From Thermoplasmata archaeon (lineage in GTDB: Archaea; Thermoplasmatota; Thermoplasmata; Methanomassiliicoccales; Methanomethylophilaceae), in contig SUSW01000021.1 in NCBI GenBank assembly GCA_015063235.1, forward strand, positions 56,185 to 120,184: 64,000 bases of DNA, read 5' to 3'. The notes under the pieces are model-generated. The model worked only from the letters and a program-made list of their open reading frames with translations, was not told the DNA's origin and did no database searches. The translations under genes were made by a program, and so were the position numbers. The stretch's first letter is position 1. Each line of letters opens with the position of its first letter. Shown piece by piece: positions 25,552-34,776 of this stretch.

Positions 25552-27216
25552 ATGGTTTGCATACCAAGGCAGAATATCACCAGTGACGAGAGGCTCGGCG
25601 ACCTCCTGGACAAATGCATAAGGAACCATCCTGACAATGACGCAATAGTCTATGTCGACAGGGAGCTCCGTCTCTCGTGGAGAGAGTGGGGGGTGGAGGT
25701 CGACCGTGTCGCGAAGGGACTCATGGCGATGGGTGTCGAGAAGGGAGAGAAGGTCGCTGTATGGGCCACCAACGTCCCCGATTGGATTACCCTCATGTTC
25801 GCCACAGCGAAGATCGGAGCGATCCTCCTCACGATCAACACCAACTATCAATCTGCGGAGCTGGATTACGTACTCAAGCAGTCCGACATGGAGACACTCT
25901 TCCTCATAGACGGGGTAAGGGATGTCGACTATGTGCAGACCGTTTACGAGCTCGTTCCCGAGCTCAAGACACAGCCCAGGGAGAACTTCCACAGCAGGAC
26001 TTACCCCCATCTAAAGAGGGTGGTCTTCCTCGGTCCCACCAAGCACCGCGGAATGTACTCTATGAACGAGGTCAAATCCCTGGCGGTCACGATCTCGGAT
26101 AAGGAGTACAAGGAGAGGCAGGACACGGTCGATGTGCACGACGTCACCATGATGCAGTACACATCCGGTACCACCGGCTTCCCCAAGGGCGTCATGCTCA
26201 CGCACTTCAACATTGCAAACGACGGATACTGGCTGGGAGCCAATATGAATTACGGTCCAACTGACCGTCTGTGCATAAATGTCCCGTTGTTCCATTGCTT
26301 CGGCTGCGTGCTCGGAGTGATGGCATGTATCAATCACGGCGTGACTATGTGCTTCTGCGAGGTTTTTGACCCCATAAAGGTCATGACTACCATCGAGGAG
26401 GAGAAATGCACATCAGTGTACGGAGTACCGACGATGTTCATCAACATCCTCAATCACAAGTTGTTCAACAAGTTCGATTTCTCATCCCTCAGGACGGGAA
26501 TCATGGCGGGATCCCCCTGCCCCATCTCGACGATGGAAGAGGTCGTCGACAAGATGAACATGAAGGAGATTACAATCGTCTACGGACTCACCGAGGCGTC
26601 CCCCGGAATGACGCAGACTACATACGACGAGCCATCCATCGAGAAGAAGTGCTCGTCGGTGGGAAAGAAGCTGCAGGGAGTCGACACTGTCATCCTCGAT
26701 CCGGAGACCTACGAGCCCTGTCCGGACGGAGTCATCGGCGAATTCTGCTGTAAGGGATACAATGTCATGAAAGGGTACTACAAGATGCCTGAGGAGACCG
26801 CCAAGGTCATCGACAAGAACGGATACCTGCATTCAGGAGACTTGGGATACAGGGATTCGGACGGTTATTTCTATGTCACGGGAAGGATCAAGGATATGAT
26901 CATCCGCGGAGGAGAGAACATCTATCCCAAAGAGGTGGAGGATTTCCTCTACAAGTGCCCAGGTGTCAAGGACGTGCAGGTCGTCGGCGTACCGAGCAAG
27001 AAGTACGGCGAACAGCCCGGCGCGTTCATAGTAAAATTCCCCGGTTACGAGGATACGACCGAGCAGGATATCATGGATTACTGCCGCGGTAAGATAGCTT
27101 GGTACAAGACTCCCAAATATGTCGCGTTCGTGGACGATTTCCCGATGAACGCCGCAGGAAAGATCCTTAAGTACAAACTCAGGGACATGGCGCATGAGCT
27201 ATGGCCCGATGCATGA
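25552..27216 (+). CDS. AMP-forming acyl-CoA synthetase (FadD-like)
   Basis: ANL-superfamily ligase that activates a carboxylic acid with ATP and CoA, 554 aa. Motifs are the P-loop MMQYTSGTTGFPKGVMLTH, VYGLTEASPGMTQT (A5), HSGDLGYRDSDGYFYVTGR with the ribose-binding Asp, and a C-terminal Lys in NAAGKILKYKLR. GVPTMFINILNH belongs to the substrate-pocket region of medium- and long-chain enzymes. It follows the regulator with a GGTGAG ribosome binding site. The chain length of the substrate cannot be read, but the setting points to a short or branched fatty acid feeding the VOR complex. Confidence 0.88.
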   Translation: MVCIPRQNITSDERLGDLLDKCIRNHPDNDAIVYVDRELRLSWREWGVEVDRVAKGLMAMGVEKGEKVAVWATNVPDWITLMFATAKIGAILLTINTNYQSAELDYVLKQSDMETLFLIDGVRDVDYVQTVYELVPELKTQPRENFHSRTYPHLKRVVFLGPTKHRGMYSMNEVKSLAVTISDKEYKERQDTVDVHDVTMMQYTSGTTGFPKGVMLTHFNIANDGYWLGANMNYGPTDRLCINVPLFHCFGCVLGVMACINHGVTMCFCEVFDPIKVMTTIEEEKCTSVYGVPTMFINILNHKLFNKFDFSSLRTGIMAGSPCPISTMEEVVDKMNMKEITIVYGLTEASPGMTQTTYDEPSIEKKCSSVGKKLQGVDTVILDPETYEPCPDGVIGEFCCKGYNVMKGYYKMPEETAKVIDKNGYLHSGDLGYRDSDGYFYVTGRIKDMIIRGGENIYPKEVEDFLYKCPGVKDVQVVGVPSKKYGEQPGAFIVKFPGYEDTTEQDIMDYCRGKIAWYKTPKYVAFVDDFPMNAAGKILKYKLRDMAHELWPDA

Positions 27217-27226
27217 GGTGCAGAAC

Positions 27227-27802
27227 ATGGAACCCATAGTAGCTGAAGTAGCTGAACGTGTCAAAGCGCTCCGCGAGATGTGTGACATCTCAGTAGAGGA
27301 AATGGCAGCGGTAGTCGGAAAGACGCCCGAAGAATATCTGGTATACGAGTCCGGAGAGATGGACTTCTCATTCACGTTCCTCTACAAGATTGCAGAGAGA
27401 TGCGGTGTTGACATGGTCGAGCTTCTCACAGGAGGCAAGCCCCATCTGGATGACTGTACCTTCGTGAAGAACGGAAAAGGCCTTCCGATGAAGAGGCGTC
27501 TCGGATTCGACTATCAGCATCTAGGATACACGATGAAGGACAGGCTGTCCGAGACCTTCGTCGTCATCGCTCCTTACATCGAGGGTGACAACGATCAGAA
27601 CGTACACCTCTCTACCCATGCGGGGAACGAGTTCGACTACGTCCTCGAGGGAACGATGAGGTTCGTCCACGCTGGCCACTTCTATGACCTGGAGCCCGGA
27701 GATTCAGTTTATTATAACAGCGGCATGCCCCACGGCATGTACGCCACCAGCAAGTCTGGATGCAAGTTCATAGCATCCGTCATGAAGGGTGAGGAGAAAT
27801 GA
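27227..27802 (+). CDS. XRE-cupin transcriptional regulator (second of three)
   Basis: 191 aa, an N-terminal helix-turn-helix region with a diverged recognition segment (EEMAAVVGKTPEEYLVYESG) and a C-terminal cupin (EFDYVLEGTMRF, LEPGDSVYYNSGMPHGM). ATG 27227 is preferred over the in-frame ATG 27194 because GAGGTG lies six bases upstream. Its stop overlaps the start of the acyl-CoA synthetase that follows. It is clearly paralogous to the protein at 30887, which also directly precedes an acyl-CoA synthetase. The pairing suggests each cupin senses the substrate or product of its partner enzyme. Confidence 0.83.
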   Translation: MEPIVAEVAERVKALREMCDISVEEMAAVVGKTPEEYLVYESGEMDFSFTFLYKIAERCGVDMVELLTGGKPHLDDCTFVKNGKGLPMKRRLGFDYQHLGYTMKDRLSETFVVIAPYIEGDNDQNVHLSTHAGNEFDYVLEGTMRFVHAGHFYDLEPGDSVYYNSGMPHGMYATSKSGCKFIASVMKGEEK

Positions 27803-29439
27803 GGAACCTCAACCTTAGGTACGTAGACGAGGAGTACGATGAGAAAGGCATACTGAAGCATGTCGAGTACCACTACCCCGACAGTTACAACTTCGGGTAC
27901 GATGTTGTGGATGAGATCGCCAGAGAGGAACCCGACCGTCTCGCCATGATTTGGACCAACCCAGAGGGCGAGGAGAGGAGGTACACATTCGGCGATATGA
28001 AGAGGATGTCCGACAAGACCGCCAACTACCTGCTTTCCGCAGGCATACAGAAAGGCGATATGGTAATGGTCATCCTAAAGCGCCACTATCAGTTCTGGTA
28101 TACCATCGTAGCCCTCCACAAGATCGGAGCGGTCATCGTGCCCGCGACATTCATGCTCACAAAGGGTGACGTTGAATACAGGGTCAGGTCCGCTTCGATA
28201 AAGGCAGCAATATGCACTAACATGAACGGGGTCTGCGATGCGGTCGACTCCGCTAAGGACATCCCTTCCCTCAAGATCAAGATGGTCGTCAACGGGAAGA
28301 GGGACGGATGGATGCAGTTCGATGAGGGCGTCGAGAAGGCATCGGACAAGCTGGAAAGGGTCGAGACCCATGTCAAGGAACCCATGCTGATGTACTTCTC
28401 ATCTGGAACATCCGGATACCCCAAGATGGTCCTCCATGACCACCTCTACAGCTTGGGACACCTTTCCACCGCCAAGTACTGGCAGAACGTGGACCCCGAA
28501 GGGATCCATCTAACCATCGCCGATACCGGATGGGGAAAGGCTGTCTGGGGAAAGCTCTACGGCCAGTGGCATATGGAGGCTGCAGTGTTCGTATACGACT
28601 ACGAGAAGTTCGAGCCCCATGAGATAATGAACATCGTTGAGAAGTACAGGATCACTTCCCTGTGCTGTCCTCCCACCATGTTCAGGATGTTCATCAACGC
28701 TGGACTGGAGGGACACGATCTGTCATCGCTGAAGTACTGCTGTATCGCAGGAGAGGCGCTGAATCCTGACGTGTTCAATAGCTGGTTCAAGGCTACAGGC
28801 ATCAAGCTGATGGAAGGATTCGGACAGACGGAGACGACGTGTACGGTGTTCAATTCAGTGGGGATGGAGCCCAAGCCCAGCTCGATGGGTAAGCCCTCAC
28901 CGCAGTACAAGGTCATGATCGTCGACGACAACGGTAACGAGTGCCCCGCAGGAACCGAGGGGGAGATCGTCATATCCTATGAGCCCAAGCCTCCAGGACT
29001 GATGATGTGCTACTACCGTGACGAGGAGAAGACCAAGAAGGCCATGCACGACGGATGGTACCACACCGGTGACGTCGCATGGAAGGATGAGGATGGCTAT
29101 TACTGGTACGTCGGAAGGAACGATGATGTCATCAAGTCGTCCGGATACAAGATCAGTCCGTTCGAGATCGAGTCCGTGCTCGTTACGCACCCTGCGGTCA
29201 TCGAGTGCGCGGTCACAGGAATACCCGATCCGATCAGGGGGCAGCTTGTAAAAGCGACCGTCGTCCTCAGGGAAGGGTACGAACCGAGCGAGCAACTTAA
29301 AAAGGAGCTTCAGGATTTCGTCAAGCATGAGACCGCTCCTTACAAGTACCCGAGGGCACTGGATTTCGTCAAGGAACTGCCTAAGACGGTCAACGGTAAG
29401 ATTCAGCGCGGAGTAATAAGAGAGAAGGATAAGAAATGA
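27799..29439 (+). CDS. AMP-forming acyl-CoA synthetase, MACS/acetyl-CoA synthetase-like (copy 1)
   Basis: 546-aa ANL ligase with P-loop MYFSSGTSGYPKMVLHD, A5 MEGFGQTETTCT, the HTGDVAWKDEDGYYWYVGR hinge and the catalytic-Lys segment KTVNGKIQRGVIR. WGKAVWGKLYGQW belongs to the medium-chain acyl-CoA synthetase (MACS) group. A characterised methanogen MACS prefers 2-methylbutyrate, which fits a branched-acid role here. Starts at an ATGA overlap with its XRE-cupin partner and ends at an ATGA overlap with the ACT-MBL fusion. The N-terminal NLRYVDEEYDE is shared with the copy at 31459, so the two arose by duplication. Confidence 0.87.
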   Translation: MRNLNLRYVDEEYDEKGILKHVEYHYPDSYNFGYDVVDEIAREEPDRLAMIWTNPEGEERRYTFGDMKRMSDKTANYLLSAGIQKGDMVMVILKRHYQFWYTIVALHKIGAVIVPATFMLTKGDVEYRVRSASIKAAICTNMNGVCDAVDSAKDIPSLKIKMVVNGKRDGWMQFDEGVEKASDKLERVETHVKEPMLMYFSSGTSGYPKMVLHDHLYSLGHLSTAKYWQNVDPEGIHLTIADTGWGKAVWGKLYGQWHMEAAVFVYDYEKFEPHEIMNIVEKYRITSLCCPPTMFRMFINAGLEGHDLSSLKYCCIAGEALNPDVFNSWFKATGIKLMEGFGQTETTCTVFNSVGMEPKPSSMGKPSPQYKVMIVDDNGNECPAGTEGEIVISYEPKPPGLMMCYYRDEEKTKKAMHDGWYHTGDVAWKDEDGYYWYVGRNDDVIKSSGYKISPFEIESVLVTHPAVIECAVTGIPDPIRGQLVKATVVLREGYEPSEQLKKELQDFVKHETAPYKYPRALDFVKELPKTVNGKIQRGVIREKDKK

Positions 29440-30875
29440 CGAATGAGGTCACCAAGCGCACCTTCACGACCAGGACCCCGGACAAGCCCGGAGCGTTCAT
29501 GCTGGCCTGCAAGGTGATAATGGAGAAGGGAGGCAACATAACCCGTGTCAGCTACAAGAGGGGAGGTCTTAACCTCTTCATCGAGGTACAGGGCACGAGG
29601 GATCAGCTTAATGCGATAGAGAAGGGTCTGAGTGAGATATCCTATGTTGATTACGTTCCTAGGATCCCCATCGTGCTGGTCATGGAGGTCAAGATAAGCG
29701 ATACTCCGGGCTCCCTCTTCCCGGTCCTCAAGATCATTGACAAGTACGATGTTAACATATCCTATCTGAACTCCAGGGCGGAGAACAGGGAATATCAGTA
29801 CTTCAAGATCGGAATGGAGGTGAGCGACCCGCAGGTCTCCAAGAAGATCCTGGACGAGGTCTCGGAGATATACCTGCTTAATGTGGTCCAGTACAACGGC
29901 AACTACGATGAGCTGGACTACACGGTGGAGTACATCCGCCTCGCGAACACCATACAGAAACTGTTCAGCCTGGACGATTCCAAGATAATGGAGTTCATGG
30001 CCGAGTGCCGCAGCGCATCGGCGATGCTGAAGGGCAAGGGACAGGACCCCACCGTCGTGTTCGACAAGATCCTCCAGCTGGCGAACTTCATCGCATACCA
30101 CAGGGATCTGAACTTCAAGCCCAGGATCACCACGCACCAGCTTACCGAGGAGACGACGCTCACGGTCATAGAGCCTCCCTGCGGAAGCAATACATACGTC
30201 CTCAGGAACGGGGATGCCCTGCTGTTCGTGGATTCCGGAATGGGGATATTCTCCGACGAGATGATCACCGAGCTCAGGGAGATGTTCCCGGCGTTCTTTA
30301 GCATGGACAAGCTTATGCTGGTCACACATGCGGATGCCGACCACTGCGGACTGCTCTCCGTGATCGAGGGCGCCGAGATACTGGTCAACAAATGGAATGC
30401 GGACAGGCTCTGCAACATGGCCAGGCCCATATCCGACGAGGATGCGTACAACTACTGCTACGCACGCCTGAGCAGGATAATCACCGATTTCGTTGCTCCC
30501 GATGCTAAGGACATCAAGGTCATCGGAGGAGAGCAGACCGTCGAGCACGACGACTTCCTTCTCCTGGGCCAGATAAAATTCGGTGACATCGAACTGGAGC
30601 TCTACGAGGGCCCCGGAGTGCACTCCAAGGGCGAGACCGTGATCCTCTGCAGGGGACCGAAGCTGCTGTTCACCGGAGACCTTTACTCCAACACGAAGGA
30701 TGTCACCCCCGAGAGAGGGGAGTTCAATGCCATCGCGCCATTTGTGCAGACGGATTCGGAGGACGAATTGGAAAGACTTACGGACGCCCGTTCGAAGCTC
30801 GGTGCGATAATGGATTCCATCGGCAGGAGCGGAATGATCGTGTGCGGCGGGCACGGAAACATCAAGAGGCTATGA
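29436..30875 (+). CDS. ACT-ACT-metallo-beta-lactamase fusion protein
   Basis: 479 aa. Residues about 8-75 (TPDKPGAFMLACKVIMEKGG) and 80-150 (SDTPGSLFPVLKIIDKYDVN) are two ACT domains, the usual amino-acid-binding regulatory fold. A helical linker follows. From about residue 230 there is a metallo-beta-lactamase hydrolase domain with THADADHCG (HxDxDH metal motif) and LLFTGDLYSN, and a final His in CGGHGN. The fusion is unusual. It could be a thioesterase or hydrolase acting on acyl-CoA or an amino-acid derivative and controlled by an amino acid through the ACT pair. It sits between the two regulator/synthetase pairs and overlaps both neighbours or nearly so. Confidence 0.8.
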   Translation: MTNEVTKRTFTTRTPDKPGAFMLACKVIMEKGGNITRVSYKRGGLNLFIEVQGTRDQLNAIEKGLSEISYVDYVPRIPIVLVMEVKISDTPGSLFPVLKIIDKYDVNISYLNSRAENREYQYFKIGMEVSDPQVSKKILDEVSEIYLLNVVQYNGNYDELDYTVEYIRLANTIQKLFSLDDSKIMEFMAECRSASAMLKGKGQDPTVVFDKILQLANFIAYHRDLNFKPRITTHQLTEETTLTVIEPPCGSNTYVLRNGDALLFVDSGMGIFSDEMITELREMFPAFFSMDKLMLVTHADADHCGLLSVIEGAEILVNKWNADRLCNMARPISDEDAYNYCYARLSRIITDFVAPDAKDIKVIGGEQTVEHDDFLLLGQIKFGDIELELYEGPGVHSKGETVILCRGPKLLFTGDLYSNTKDVTPERGEFNAIAPFVQTDSEDELERLTDARSKLGAIMDSIGRSGMIVCGGHGNIKRL

Positions 30876-30886
30876 GGCGATCGGAC

Positions 30887-31462
30887 ATGTACAGCACCAT
30901 CGAGATTTCAGCACGTATCCATGCGATGCGCGACCTATGCGGATTGTCAGTCAAGGACATGGCCGAGGCCACCGGGCTCACCGAGGAGGAGTACCTCAAG
31001 TGCGAGACCGGTCAAAGGGACTTCCCGTTCACATTCATCTACAAATGCGCCGACAGGTTCGGCGTGGACATCGTGGAGCTCATCACCGGAGAGAATCCCC
31101 GTCTGGCGGACTATACCGTCATCCATGACGGGATGGGCCTCCCCATCAAGAGGCGCGGAGGGTTCGAGTACAACCATCTGGCTTCCAACTTCAAGAATAA
31201 GATGGCCGAGCCTTTTCTCGTCAACGCTCCTTACATCGAGGAGGAGCAGGATGCGGAGATCCCGCTGTCGCAGCAGGATGGCCAGGAGTTCGATTTTATC
31301 ATCTCCGGAAGCATGAAGTTCAGGTTCGAGGACCATGAGGAGAACCTCATCGCGGGTGATTCCGTATACTTCGATTCTAGCAAGCCTCACGGCATGATAG
31401 CGACCAGCAAGGATGGATGTACATTCCTTTCCGTGGTGATGAAGAAGGAGGGCAGCAGATGA
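30887..31462 (+). CDS. XRE-cupin transcriptional regulator (third of three)
   Basis: 191 aa, with the same layout as the protein at 27227: a helix-turn-helix region (VKDMAEATGLTEEEYLKCET) and cupin (EFDFIISGSMKFRF, IAGDSVYFDSSKPHGM). ATG 30887 aligns with the start of its paralogue and has GAGGCG seven bases upstream. An in-frame ATG at 30872, overlapping the preceding TGA, is the alternative. Its stop overlaps the start of the acyl-CoA synthetase that follows. Confidence 0.82.
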   Translation: MYSTIEISARIHAMRDLCGLSVKDMAEATGLTEEEYLKCETGQRDFPFTFIYKCADRFGVDIVELITGENPRLADYTVIHDGMGLPIKRRGGFEYNHLASNFKNKMAEPFLVNAPYIEEEQDAEIPLSQQDGQEFDFIISGSMKFRFEDHEENLIAGDSVYFDSSKPHGMIATSKDGCTFLSVVMKKEGSR

Positions 31463-33138
31463 CAAGGGATATCAACCTCAGGTATGTCGATGAGACATAC
31501 GATGAGAACGGCCTCCTAAAGACATACAAGGTCCACTATCCGGATGATTTCAACTTCGGATACGATATCGTCGATGATATCGCGATCAACGACCCTGATA
31601 GACGCGCATTGCTCTGGTGCGATGACAGGGGCCATGAGAAGGTTTTCACCTTTGCGGACATCAAGCGCATGTCCGACAAGACCGCCAACTATCTCACTCA
31701 GCATGGAATCAGGAAAGGGGATATGGTCCTTGTCGTCCTGAAGCACAACTACCAGTTCTGGTACGTTTCCGTGGCGTTGCACAAGATGGGCGCAGTCATC
31801 ATACCTGCGACGTTCATGCTGAAGAAGCATGATATCGAGTACCGTATCAACTCCGCATCGATCAAGGCGGCCATCGTCACATCCGATGCTCCGGTATGGC
31901 AAGAGTTCGATATCGCGGAGAACATTCCAACTTTGAAGTTCAAATGCATGACCAACTCCCAGTACAACGGCCCTTGTCCCGAAGGCTGGGATGATTTCGA
32001 TGCCGGAGTGGAAGCAGCCTCAGAGGAATGGTCCAGGGTGAAGACCCATGTCAGGGACATGATGATGATCTACTTCACATCAGGTACCTCGGGCAATCCC
32101 AAGATGGCAGTCCATGACTTCTCCTACCCCATAGGACATATACTGACGGCGAAGCATTGGCACTGTGTTGTGCCTGACGGCCTTCACTGGACAGTTGCCG
32201 AGACTGGATGGGCGAAGAACGCATGGGGGAAGCTCTACGGCCAGTGGATCATGGAAGCCGGACTGTTCGTCTACGAGCACAACAAGTTCGATCCCGTCGC
32301 TGTGATGAACCTCATCGAGAAGTACAGGATCACCACGTTCTGCTGTCCGCCTACTATGTTCAGGATGTACTGCAACGCAGGGTTGGAGGGACATGACCTC
32401 TCGTCCCTGACCCACACCAACATCGCCGGCGAGGCGCTTAACTCCGATACGTTCGACAAGTGGTATGCAGCCACAGGCCTGAAGCTCATGGAGGGATTCG
32501 GGCAGTCCGAGACCACCGTCCTGGTGGGTAACCTCAGGGGCATGACGCCCAAACCCGGTTCCATGGGAAAGCCGTCACCTCAATATAAGATCGATATAGT
32601 CGACGAGGACGGAAAGTCCTGTCCTCCGGGAATCGTCGGAGAGATTGTCGTCGGAATCGATCCCCATCCAGCAGGGATTTTCGTCGGATACCTTCATGAC
32701 AGACAGAAGACCAGGGCGACGCTTTTCGGCGGATATCATCATACTGGAGACCTGGCATCGAAGGATGAGGACGGTTACTATTGGTATGTCGGCAGGAACG
32801 ACGATGTCATCAAGTCATCAGGATACAGGATCAGCCCGTTCGAGATAGAGTCCGTTCTCCTTACTCACCCTTGCTGTCTGGAATGTGCAGTAACTGCAGT
32901 TCCCGATCCGGTCAGGGGTCAGATCGTGAAGGCCACCATCGTCCTCAGGGATGGATTCGAGGGCACTGACGAGCTGAAGAAGGAGCTTCAGGACTATGTG
33001 AAGCATGAGACTGCGCCCTACAAGTATCCGAGGGCCGTCGATTTCGTGAAGGAACTGCCTAAGTCCATCTCCGGAAAGATCAAGAGGGTCGATATCCGTA
33101 ACAAGGACAAGGCTCTCGCTGAGCAGAACAAACAGTGA
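31459..33138 (+). CDS. AMP-forming acyl-CoA synthetase, MACS-like (copy 2)
   Basis: 559-aa paralogue of the enzyme at 27799, sharing the start INLRYVDETYDENG, the P-loop IYFTSGTSGNPKMAVHD, A5 MEGFGQSETTVLVG, HTGDLASKDEDGYYWYVGR and the C-terminal SISGKIKRVDIR with the catalytic Lys. ATG 31459 overlaps the TGA of its XRE-cupin partner. It is the last gene of the operon. Differences from copy 1 in the region between P-loop and A5 suggest a different acid substrate. Confidence 0.87.
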   Translation: MTRDINLRYVDETYDENGLLKTYKVHYPDDFNFGYDIVDDIAINDPDRRALLWCDDRGHEKVFTFADIKRMSDKTANYLTQHGIRKGDMVLVVLKHNYQFWYVSVALHKMGAVIIPATFMLKKHDIEYRINSASIKAAIVTSDAPVWQEFDIAENIPTLKFKCMTNSQYNGPCPEGWDDFDAGVEAASEEWSRVKTHVRDMMMIYFTSGTSGNPKMAVHDFSYPIGHILTAKHWHCVVPDGLHWTVAETGWAKNAWGKLYGQWIMEAGLFVYEHNKFDPVAVMNLIEKYRITTFCCPPTMFRMYCNAGLEGHDLSSLTHTNIAGEALNSDTFDKWYAATGLKLMEGFGQSETTVLVGNLRGMTPKPGSMGKPSPQYKIDIVDEDGKSCPPGIVGEIVVGIDPHPAGIFVGYLHDRQKTRATLFGGYHHTGDLASKDEDGYYWYVGRNDDVIKSSGYRISPFEIESVLLTHPCCLECAVTAVPDPVRGQIVKATIVLRDGFEGTDELKKELQDYVKHETAPYKYPRAVDFVKELPKSISGKIKRVDIRNKDKALAEQNKQ

Positions 33139-33212
33139 ATACTGTAATTCCGCTGTGCGATTCTTTCGCAGATTTCCATATATCTTAGCTGTGCTAGGCT
33201 GAGGCAAAAATA

Positions 33213-33235
33213 TAGATATATGGCGGATATATCTA
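33213..33235. promoter_or_regulatory. Inverted repeat just upstream of the Fic gene
   Basis: Perfect 9-bp inverted repeat TAGATATAT-ggcgg-ATATATCTA, six bases before the ATG at 33242 and overlapping the TATA-like AAAAATATAGATATATGG. This is a likely operator or a hairpin blocking initiation, consistent with autoregulation. Confidence 0.55.
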
Positions 33236-33241
33236 GGATAT

Positions 33242-34240
33242 ATGGTGCAGGAACCTCCTTTTCAGATTACGCCAGCAATACTTGATCTGGTCGTAAGAAT
33301 ATCCAGGAAGATTGACAGTCTGGAAGGTGCCATATTCCATGAACGCAATCTTAGGCTGAGAAGGCAGAACCGTATACGTTCAATCTACTCATCCTGTGCG
33401 ATAGAGGCTAATTCACTTTCGTTCGTCCAGGTTTCTGATATCGTTAACGGCCGCAGGGTCGTTGGACAGAAAAAGGAAATTGAGGAGATCAAGGGAGCAA
33501 CAGAAGCATACAATGAACTAAGCCATGTGGATCCATACAGTATCGATGATTTTCTGAAGATGCATGCGGTATTAACGAACGGGACTGTTCCTGAGTCCGG
33601 GAAGTTCCGTACAGTCGGAGAAGAGGTATTTGCCGGCGACAGGCTGATATTCATGGCACCTCCGCCGGAATTCGTCCCTGAACATATGCAGAATCTCTTT
33701 GCATGGATGTCCAGGAATAAGGATTCCGTTAATCCTCTGATCCTCTCCAGCATATTCCACTACGAGATGGTTTTCATCCATCCTTTCACAGACGGCAATG
33801 GTAGGATGGCGCGTTTGTGGCAGACTGCCTTATTGGGCAATTGGAACGAACTGTTCTTCTGGATGCCTATAGAAACCAGGATCCATAAGTCACAAGAGGA
33901 TTATTACAGAACGATAAACCTGTGCAATTCTCAGGGAGACTCGACAGCGTTCATAGAATTCATGCTCCGTATGATACTGATGTCGCTGGAAGATGTGGAT
34001 TTCGAGATCAAAGAGACAACGCCTATCATCAATTCAAGGATATCAAGGATGTTGGAGCTGATGGATCCGGATAGAACCTATTCGTCCTCCGAACTGATGA
34101 GGATGCTTGATTTGAGTTCTCAACCCTCATTTCACAGAGATTATCTCAAACCGTCCTTGAATCAAGGTCTACTGTCCATGACAGAACCGGACAATCCGAA
34201 GAGCCCTAATCAGAGATACAGGTTGACAGGCAGAAACTGA
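33242..34240 (+). CDS. Fic-domain protein (predicted active AMPylase)
   Basis: 332 aa with the intact Fic signature HPFTDGNGRMARL, so transfer of AMP or a related group to a protein hydroxyl is expected. The N-terminal segment SSCAIEANSL resembles the inhibitory (S/T)xxxE(G/N) helix of class II Fic proteins, with Ala in place of the final Gly/Asn. The C-terminal 80 residues look like a winged-helix domain (TYSSSELMRMLDLSSQPSFH). The ATG follows an inverted repeat over its promoter. No antitoxin gene is adjacent. Its target is unknown. It is independent of the catalytically altered Fic protein at 10765. Confidence 0.87.
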   Translation: MVQEPPFQITPAILDLVVRISRKIDSLEGAIFHERNLRLRRQNRIRSIYSSCAIEANSLSFVQVSDIVNGRRVVGQKKEIEEIKGATEAYNELSHVDPYSIDDFLKMHAVLTNGTVPESGKFRTVGEEVFAGDRLIFMAPPPEFVPEHMQNLFAWMSRNKDSVNPLILSSIFHYEMVFIHPFTDGNGRMARLWQTALLGNWNELFFWMPIETRIHKSQEDYYRTINLCNSQGDSTAFIEFMLRMILMSLEDVDFEIKETTPIINSRISRMLELMDPDRTYSSSELMRMLDLSSQPSFHRDYLKPSLNQGLLSMTEPDNPKSPNQRYRLTGRN

Positions 34241-34247
34241 GATCTGA

Positions 34248-34772
34248 TCAGAGGATAACGTCCTTCCTACGTTCCTCTATCTTTTTCTTTATCGATCTTC
34301 TGATGACCTTTGTGCAAGGCCATTTCATATCCATGTATGCGGTAAGCTTCATTATATCTGCATCAGGATTCGTGAGTGCTAGATATACACGGCTCATGAA
34401 CATCGATACCGCATAAGGGAAGTCGTCGCAGATCTGGGGGCGGTCCTTCCATATGGTGCATCTGTTGTCATCACCCAGAAACGGGCACGGGCCGTCGTTG
34501 AGCTTGTTGATGAGGAATCTCCCGTCCGGCATTTCCACGATATACTGCTTTTGGAACATGAAAAGGGGGACATTAGCCGCAGAGGCGACCCTTTCGATCT
34601 CCTCCGGGCGTATGATGATGTTTGGCTGATGGCAGCAACGGCCGCACATCTCGCAGGGGAAGTTGTCCTTGTAAGACAGACAGATATCGTAAGCGATATC
34701 GAGATTATGCTCCATCTCCGGAGTTATCTCATCCAGACCTTCGAGGATGTACTTGCCGCGGTAGACTGCCAT
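34248..34772 (-). CDS. YkgJ-family cysteine cluster protein
   Basis: 174 aa with the YkgJ/CxxCxxCC pattern: CEMCGRCCHQPN near residue 40 and CPFLGDDNRCTIWKDRPQIC near residue 97. The family is thought to bind zinc or an iron-sulfur cluster, with no settled function. No membrane segment. Starts four bases after the small zinc-ribbon membrane protein gene, so both are probably co-transcribed. Confidence 0.82.
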   Translation of the reverse strand: MAVYRGKYILEGLDEITPEMEHNLDIAYDICLSYKDNFPCEMCGRCCHQPNIIIRPEEIERVASAANVPLFMFQKQYIVEMPDGRFLINKLNDGPCPFLGDDNRCTIWKDRPQICDDFPYAVSMFMSRVYLALTNPDADIMKLTAYMDMKWPCTKVIRRSIKKKIEERRKDVIL

Positions 34773-34776
34773 CTGT

